Both the position numbers and the translations under genes were made by a program. A stretch of 64,000 nt of DNA, taken from the NCBI RefSeq assembly GCF_010015445.1, contig NC_053120.1, positions 5,532,614 to 5,596,613 on the forward strand. Direction: 5' to 3'. Below the pieces are notes generated by a model. It saw only the letters and a list, made by a program, of their open reading frames with translations. It was not told the DNA's origin and made no database searches. Source of the DNA: Perca fluviatilis. Taxonomy: Eukaryota; Chordata; Actinopteri; Perciformes; Percidae. This document shows positions 57,011 through 64,000 of the stretch, piece by piece (position 1 is the stretch's first letter; every line of letters starts with the position of its first letter).

Positions 57011-58500
57011 ATTTTTTGACATACTATACTACGACTATTTATTACTTTTTATAACTTTTTCAACATACTATACTATGACTATTTATTACTTTTTATCACT
57101 TTTTCAACATACTATACTATGACTATTTATTACTTTTTATCACTTTTTCAACATACTATACTATGACTATTTATTACTTTTTATCACCTTTTCAACATAC
57201 TATACTATACTATTTAATTTATTACTTTTACTTTTTATCCTTTTTCAACATACTATACTATGACTATTTATTACTTTTTATCACTTTTCAACATACTATA
57301 CTGACTTTTTATCACTTTTCAACATACTATACTATGACTTTTTATCACTTTACGACAAATACTATACTATGACTATTTATTACTTTTTTCAACATACTAT
57401 ACTATGACTATTTATTACTTTTTTGCCACACTATACTATGACTTTTTATCACTTTATTCGACGTACTATACTATGACTTTATTCTAAATTTTTGACATAC
57501 TGTACTACTGACTTTATCACTTTTTCAAAATACTATACCATGACTTTTTTATCACTTTTTTACATCATACTATGACTTTTTTGACATACTGTACTATGAC
57601 TTTTTATCACTTTTTCAACATACTATACTATGACTTTTATCACTTTTTTCAACATACTATACTATGACTTTATTCTAAATTTTTCAACATACTATACTAC
57701 GACTTTTTATCACTTTTTCAACATACTATACTATGACTATTTATTACTTTTTTCAACATACTATACTATGACTATTTATTACTTTTTGGACATATTATAG
57801 ACTTTTTTATCACTTTTTGGACATATTATACTATAACGTTTTTCGACATAATATACTATGACTAATTATTACTTTTTCGACATATTATACTATGACTTTT
57901 TTATCACTTTTTTCGACATACTATAACCTTTTTTCGACCTACTATACTATGACTTTTTATTACTTTTTTCGACATATTATACTATGACTTTTTTTATCAC
58001 TTTTTGGACATACTATAACTATAACTTTTTTTTTTCGACACCACGATACTATGACTTTTTATCACTTTTTTCGACATGCTATACTCTGACTTTTCCATCA
58101 CTGTTTTGGACATACTATACTATGATTTTTGTATCACTTTTTTCGGCATACTATACTATGATTTTTTCAAAATTTTCGACATACTATAATTTGACTTTTT
58201 ATCACTTTATTCGACATACTATACTAGGTCTTTTTTTCAAAATTTTTCGACATAATATACTTAGACTTTTTGGATATACTATAATATGACTTTTTTCATC
58301 ACTTTTTCGACAGCCAATACTATGTACGCAAGTTCCATTCTAATTGTGTTTTACAAAGAAAGTTTGTTGTTTTTCAATAGGAAAAAGACAGAATACAGTT
58401 TTTACAATACTGATGTTACTAATTAATACTTTTTATCTCTTTTTCGACATGCAATACTATGACTTTTGTATCACTTTTTTCAACATACTATACTATGACT

Positions 58501-58740
58501 TTATTCAATTCAATTTTATTGATAGTATCAAATCATAACAAGAGTTATCTCGAGACACTTTACAGATAGAGTAGGTCTAGACCACACTCTATAATTTACA
58601 CCCAACCCAATTCCAGTAATTCCCCAAGAGCATGCATTAGCAGTGGCTGTTGCGACAGTGGCGAGGAAAAACTCCCTTTTAGGAAGAAACCTCGGCAGAC
58701 CCGGACTCTTGATAGGCGGTGTCTGACGGTATTCTCAATT
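58501..58740 (-). mobile_element. LINE 3'-tail segment in satellite, copy 3
   Basis: Same as copy 2 but with a local scramble, TTTACACCCAACCCAATTCC, in place of TTTACAAAGCCCCAACAATT. Confidence 0.85.
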
Positions 58741-59903
58741 TTTTGACATACTATACTATGACTATTTATTACTTTTTATAACTTTTTCAACATACTATAC
58801 TATGACTATTTATTACTTTTTTCGACACACTATACTATGACTTTTTATCACTTTATTCGACATACTATACTATGACTTTATTCTAAATTTTTCGACATAC
58901 TGTACTACGACTTTATCACTTTTTCAAAATACTATACCATGACTTTTTATAACTTTTTACATCATACTATGACTTTTTTCGACATACTGTACTATGACTT
59001 TTTATCACTTTTTCAACATACTATACTATGACTTTTTATCACTTTTTTCAACATACTATACTATGACTTTATTCTAAATTTTTCAACATACTATACTATG
59101 ACTTTTTATCACTTTTTCAACATACTATACTATGACTATTTATTACTTTTTTCAACATACTATACTATGACTATTTATTACTTTTTTGGACATATTATAC
59201 TATGACTTTTTTATCACTTTTTTGGACATATTATACTATAACGTTTTTCGACATAATATACTATGACTAATTATTACTTTTTTCGACATATTATACTATG
59301 ACTTTTTTTATCACTTTTTTCGACATACTATAACCTTTTTCGACATACTATACTATGACTTTTTATTACTTTTTCGACATATTATACTATGACTTTTTTT
59401 ATCACTTTTTGGACATACTATACTATAACTTTTTTGCCACGAATACTATGACTTTTTATCACTTTATTCGACATGCTATACTCTGACTTTTCCATCACTG
59501 TTTTGGACATACTATACTATGATTTTTGTATCACTTTTTTCGGCATACTATACTATGATTTTTTTCAAAATTTTTCGACATACTATAATTTGACTTTTTA
59601 TCACTTTATTCGACATACTATACTAGGTCTTTTTTTCAAAATTTTTCGACATAATATACTTAGACTTTTTTGGATATACTATAATATGACTTTTTCATCA
59701 CTTTTTTCGACATACAATACTATGTACGCACAAGTTCCATTCTAATTGTGTTTACAAAGAAAGTTTGTTGTTTTTCAATAGGGAAAAAGACAGAATACAG
59801 TTTTTACAATACTGATGTTACTAATTAATACTTTTTTATCTCTTTTTTCGACATGCAATACTATGACTTTTGTATCACTTTTTTCAACATACTATACTAT
59901 GAC

Positions 59904-60146
59904 TTTATTCAATTCAATTTTATTGATAGTATCAAATCATAACAAGAGTTATCTCGAGACACTTTACAGATAGAGTAGGTCTAGACCACACTCTATAATT
60001 TACAAAGCCCCAACAATTCCAGTAATTCCCCCAAGAGCATGCATTAGCAGTGGCTGTTGCGACAGTGGCGAGGAAAAACTCCCTTTTAGGAAGAAACCTC
60101 GGCAGACCCGGACTCTTGATAGGCGGTGTCTGACGGTATTCTCAAT
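59904..60146 (-). mobile_element. LINE 3'-tail segment in satellite, copy 4
   Basis: Matches copy 2 almost exactly, consistent with recent duplication of the whole higher-order unit. Confidence 0.85.
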
Positions 60147-61146
60147 TTTTTGACATACTATACTATGACTATTTATTACTTTTTATAACTTTTTCAACAT
60201 ACTATACTATGACTATTTATTACTTTTTATCACTTTTTCAACATACTATACTATGACTATTTATTACTTTTTATCACTTTTTCAACATACTATACTATGA
60301 CTATTTATTACTTTTTATCACTTTTTCAACATACTATACTATGACTATTTATTACTTTTTATCACTTTTTATCACTTTTTCAACATACTATACTATGACT
60401 ATTTATTACTTTTTATCACTTTTCAACATACTATACTGACTTTTTATCACTTTTTCAACATACTATACTATGACTTTTTATCACTTTATTCGACATACTA
60501 TACTATGACTATTTATTACTTTTTTCAACATACTATACTATGACTATTTATTACTTTTTTCGACACACTATACTATGACTTTTTATCACTTTATTCGACA
60601 TACTATACTATGACTTTATTCTAAATTTTTCGACATACTGTACTACGACTTTATCACTTTTTCAAAATACTATACCATGACTTTTTATAACTTTTTACAT
60701 CATACTATGACTTTTTTCGACATACTGTACTATGACTTTTTATAACTTTTCAACATACTATACTCTGACTATTTATTACTTTTTTCGACATATTATACTA
60801 TGACTTTTTTATGACTTTTTTGGACATACTATACTATAACTTTTTTCGACATACTATACTATGACTTTTTATTACTTTTTCGACATATTCTACTACGACT
60901 TTTTTTATGACTTTTTTGGACATACTATAACTATAACTTTTTTCGACACACTATACTATGACTTTTTATGACTTTTTTCGACATATTATACTATGACTTT
61001 TTATCACTTTTTCAAAATACTATACTGACTTTTTATCACTTTTTACGTCCTACTACACTGTGACTTTTTTCGACATACTATACTATGAATTTTATAACTT
61101 TTTTCGACATGCTATACTATGACTTTTTATCACTTTTTTCGACACA

Positions 61147-61626
61147 TAATTTACAAAGCCCCAACAATTCCAGTAATTCCCCCAAGAGCAAGCATTAGCA
61201 GCATGATTACCCAATGGTTAGCACTGTGGCCTCACAGCAAGAAAGTTCTGGGTTCGAATCCAGGTCGTTCCGGGCCTTTCTGTGTGGAGTGTGTATGTTC
61301 TCCCCATGTTTGTGTGGGTTCCCCCCAGGTGCTCCGGTTTCCCCCCACCATCAAAAACATGTACTAGGTTCTCCAGTCAGTGCCCTTGATCAAGGCACTG
61401 GCTCAGATCTGGAGTTGGTCCCGGCGCTGTGATTGGCTGCCCACTGCTCCCTTGAGGATGGGTTAAATGCAGAGAATGAATTTCGCTACATGTATGTGTA
61501 TGTGACAATAAAGTACATTTACCATTAGCAGTGGCTGTTGCGACAGTGGCGAGGAAAAACTCCCTTTTAGGAAGAAACCTCGGCAGACCCGGACTCTTGG
61601 TAGGCGGAGTCCGACATTATTCTCAA
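61147..61626 (-). mobile_element. LINE 3'-tail segment in satellite, copy 5, interrupted by a SINE
   Basis: Left piece 61147-61192 and right piece 61532-61626 rejoin into the same LINE tail when the SINE at 61202-61522 is removed. It reads AGCAAGCATTAGC and CTTGGTAGGCGGAG, so it is closer to copy 1 in the first word than to copies 2-4. Confidence 0.8.
61193..61531 (+). mobile_element. tRNA-derived SINE with 9-bp target duplication (321 bp)
   Basis: Body 61202-61522 between CATTAGCAG repeats (61193-61201, 61523-61531). The head has GGTTAGCACTGTGGCCTCA (A-box side) and GGGTTCGAATCC (B-box). The body includes GTGTATGTTCTCCCCATG and GCTCAGATCTGGAGTTGG, and the tail is ATGTGACAATAAAGTACATT. Pol III internal promoter inferred from the boxes. 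A truncated relative lies at 8218-8400 on the other strand. Confidence 0.92.
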
Positions 61627-63227
61627 TTTCTCAACATACTATACTATGACTTTTTATTACTTTTTTCGACATACTATACTATGACTTTTTAATCGCTTTA
61701 TGGACATACTATACTATAACCTTTTTCGACACACTATACTATGACTTTTTATCACTTTATTCGACATACTATACTATGACTTTTTATCACCTTTTCAACA
61801 TACTATACTATGACTTTTTATCACTTTTTCAACATACTATACTATGACTTTTTATTACTTTTTTCGACATACTATACTATGACTTTTTATCACTTTTCAA
61901 CATACTATACTATGACTTTTTATCACTTTATTCAACATACTATACTATGACTTTTTATCACTTTTTCAACATACTATACTATAACTATTTATTACTTTTT
62001 TCAACATACTATACTATGACTATTACTTTTTTCAACATACTATACTATGACTATTTATTACTTTTTTCAACATACTATACTTTGACTATTTATCACTTTT
62101 TCGACATACTATACAATGACTATTACTTTTTTCAACATACTATACTATGACTATTTATTACTTTTTTCAACATGCTATACTATGACTTTTTTATCGGTTT
62201 TTGGACATACTATACTATAACTTTTTTCGACATACTATTCTATGACTTTTTATTACTTTTTTCGACATATTATACTATGACTTTTTTATCACTTTTTTCG
62301 ACATGCTATACTATAACTTTTTTCGACACACTATACTATGACTTTTTATCACTTTATTCAACATGCTATACTCTGACTTTTCCATCACTGTTTTGGACAT
62401 ACTATACTATGATTTTTTTATCACTTTTTCGACATACTATACTATGATTTTTTTCTAAATTTTTCGACATACTATACTTTTACTTTTTTATCTCTTTTTT
62501 CAGCATACTATAATTTGACTTTTTAATCACTTTATTCGACATACTATACTATGTCTTTTTTTCTAAATTTTTCGACATAATATACTTTCACTTTTTTGGA
62601 CATACTATAATGTGACTTTTTCATCACTTTTTTCGACATACAATACTATGACTTTTTATCACTTTTTCGACATGCTATACTCTGACTTTTCCATCACTGT
62701 TTTGGACATACTATACTATGATTTTTTTTTATCACTTTTTTCGACATACTATAATTTGACTTTTTATCACTTTATTCGACATACTATACTATGTCTTTTT
62801 TTATCAATTTTTTCGACATACTATACAATGACTATTTATTACTTTTTTCAACATACTATACTATGACTATTTATTACTTTTTTCAACATGCTATACTATG
62901 ACTTTTTATCACTTTTTACGTCATACTATACTATGACTTTTTATCACTTTTTACGTCATACTATACTATGACTTTTTATCACTTTTTACGTCATACTATA
63001 CTATGACTTTTTCGATATACTCTCCTATGACTTCTGTGTCACTTTTTTCAACATACTATACTATGACTTTATTCTAAATTTTTCAACATACTATACTATG
63101 ACTATTTACTTTTTTCGACATACTATACTATGACTTTTTATCACTTTTTCAACATACAATACTATGACTTTATTCTCAATTTTTCGACATACTACACTGA
63201 CTTTTTATTACTTTTTTCGAAATACTA

Positions 63228-63230
<3 letters not shown>

Positions 63231-63262
<32 letters not shown>
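63231..63262. repeat. (TA)n microsatellite
   Basis: About 15 TA units at the edge of the satellite. Confidence 0.9.
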
Positions 63263-63263
<1 letters not shown>

Positions 63264-63841
63264 CTTGATATGTTTCTTCAAACTCGATAGTGAAGTTTTG
63301 AAGATCATTATTTCGCAATTTTTCGTTAGGCAGAGTAGGCACTTCATTCTATATGAATTGTCTTTCACTCCGACAAATGAAAACATGGCCTCTAAGTAGG
63401 GCCAGGGGTGGTCTCCTTCCTCACCATCACCGCCATCACTCAGAGTTGAAGGTGGTTGTTTCTGGTTCTTCCATCTCGAAACAAACTAACAAAGCTCAAG
63501 TGTTCTCAATGCAGGCAGCAGAGAGCGAAAGGCAGAACGGGAGCACGCGCGGTCTTCTTATAAGACAGCTTGATCGCTTGATTCGCTCAATGATGAGCCA
63601 GCTTCATCAAACCTGGCAGTGATAATATGGGTTTGTAATGATTCAGAACATTTTTATAATTGTAAAGTAAAAGTATTGAACTCATCGAAAATATGTACTG
63701 AAGTAAAAGTGGAAGTAGGAGAAAAATAACTATAATAATAATACTCCAGTAGAGTACAGATATAGCCTTTTAGTACTTAAGTACAGCAGTGAAGTAGTTC
63801 TACTTCATTACTACATCTCTGACTATACAATAGGCCTACCT
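63263..63841. other. Non-satellite island; contains fish repeat remnant at 63655-63830
   Basis: AAGTAAAAGTATTGAAC, TACTGAAGTAAAAGTGG and TACTTAAGTACAGCAGTG resemble a common fish interspersed element. The frames at 63353-63622 have no recognisable domain. Confidence 0.4.
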
Positions 63842-64000
63842 ATTTTCGACATAATATACTGACTTTTTTTTAATCACTTTTTTTCGACATACTATCATTT
63901 TTTATCACTTTTTTTGACATACTCATATGACTTTCTTCGATATTATATACTATAACTTTTTCATCACCTTTTTTGACTTACTATACTTAGACTTTATCAC
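63842..64000. repeat. AT-rich satellite resumes, cut by the window end
   Basis: TTTTCGACATAATATACTGA and related monomers, more degenerate than the main array. The array continues beyond the window. Confidence 0.85.

Larger units (their letters stand above)
55195..63230. repeat. AT-rich satellite, about 35-bp monomer, with higher-order units
   Basis: Monomers read like ACATACTATACTATGACTTT followed by TTATCACTTTTTTC or ATTTATTACTTTTTTC, period about 34-36 bp with shorter variants of about 25 bp. The block of flank sequence (AAGAAAGTTTGTTGTTTTTC), satellite and a LINE tail recurs at 55110, 56612, 58357 and 59752, giving higher-order units of about 1.4-1.7 kb. Long open frames rich in Y, F, L and T are translations of the satellite. 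Confidence 0.95.

Noticed and set aside
61202..61320. Possible tRNA gene
   Set aside because: It is the head of a 321-bp SINE with a 9-bp duplication and a long non-tRNA body.
55675..62866. Long plus-strand open frames rich in Tyr, Phe, Leu and Thr
   Set aside because: They are direct translations of the AT-rich satellite monomer, with no start context, domain or codon signature.
55195..63230. CRISPR-like regular repeats
   Set aside because: Repeats abut each other without unique spacers, and the context is a fish genome. This is satellite DNA.
63353..63622. 89-residue frame after the satellite
   Set aside because: No recognisable domain and no gene context.

Overview
The window looks like non-coding DNA from a spiny-rayed (percomorph-type) teleost fish. 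The reasons are the abundance of (CA)n/(GT)n microsatellites, a Tc1-like transposon of the DD34E type, tRNA-derived SINEs, LINE 3' tails of the kind common in fish, and many short non-autonomous DNA transposons. I found no host protein-coding exon I can defend, no RNA gene and no CRISPR array. Almost every long open frame is a microsatellite or satellite translation or lies inside a mobile element. The window is best read as intergenic or deep intronic sequence that has been colonised repeatedly.

Layout. 1-4500: mostly unassigned sequence with a (TTC)n tract, a truncated hairpin element (2973) and a TIR element (3340-3843). 4558-5849: a hAT-like element carrying a nested element (4683-5216) with a decayed RecQ-like helicase start. 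5850-13600: unassigned sequence plus a TTAA-flanked element (7506-7993), a SINE fragment, a several-layer nest (8450-9846) and a short TIR element (12709-12999). 13600-19500: compound microsatellites, a LINE tail, and a 940-bp TTAA element (17662-18601). 19514-24214: a Harbinger-type transposon with two other transposons inside it and a Harbinger transposase remnant that keeps an intron, followed by a second Harbinger derivative with a C-terminal transposase piece. 24969-29662: transposon fragments, polypyrimidine tracts and a third Harbinger-like derivative. 30500-32142: a complete Tc1-like element with a lightly damaged transposase. 33810-34744: a TTAA element with an internal 58-bp minisatellite. 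35445-43062: a complete hairpin element, a TTAA element, a LINE fragment with a SINE that keeps a perfect 16-bp target duplication, and a second copy of a TIR family. 44782-53596: nested TIR elements, a Tc1 remnant, and a cluster of TTAA foldback elements, two of which share one TTAA. About 55195 to the window end: roughly 8 kb of AT-rich satellite (monomer about 35 bp) arranged in higher-order units of about 1.4-1.7 kb, each carrying the same LINE tail.

The elements form guilds rather than pathways. At least nine use TTAA targets but none encodes a transposase here, so they presumably depend on a TTAA-type transposase elsewhere. The hairpin-ended family (called X here) and the helicase-bearing element (called Z) share a terminal design: TAG, about 11 bases, then a hairpin that opens GCCAGACC. 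Both sit between direct repeats of roughly 9-11 bp. I consider this link the most interesting observation; it is an inference and needs a database comparison. Family names are assigned from motifs and terminal structure only.
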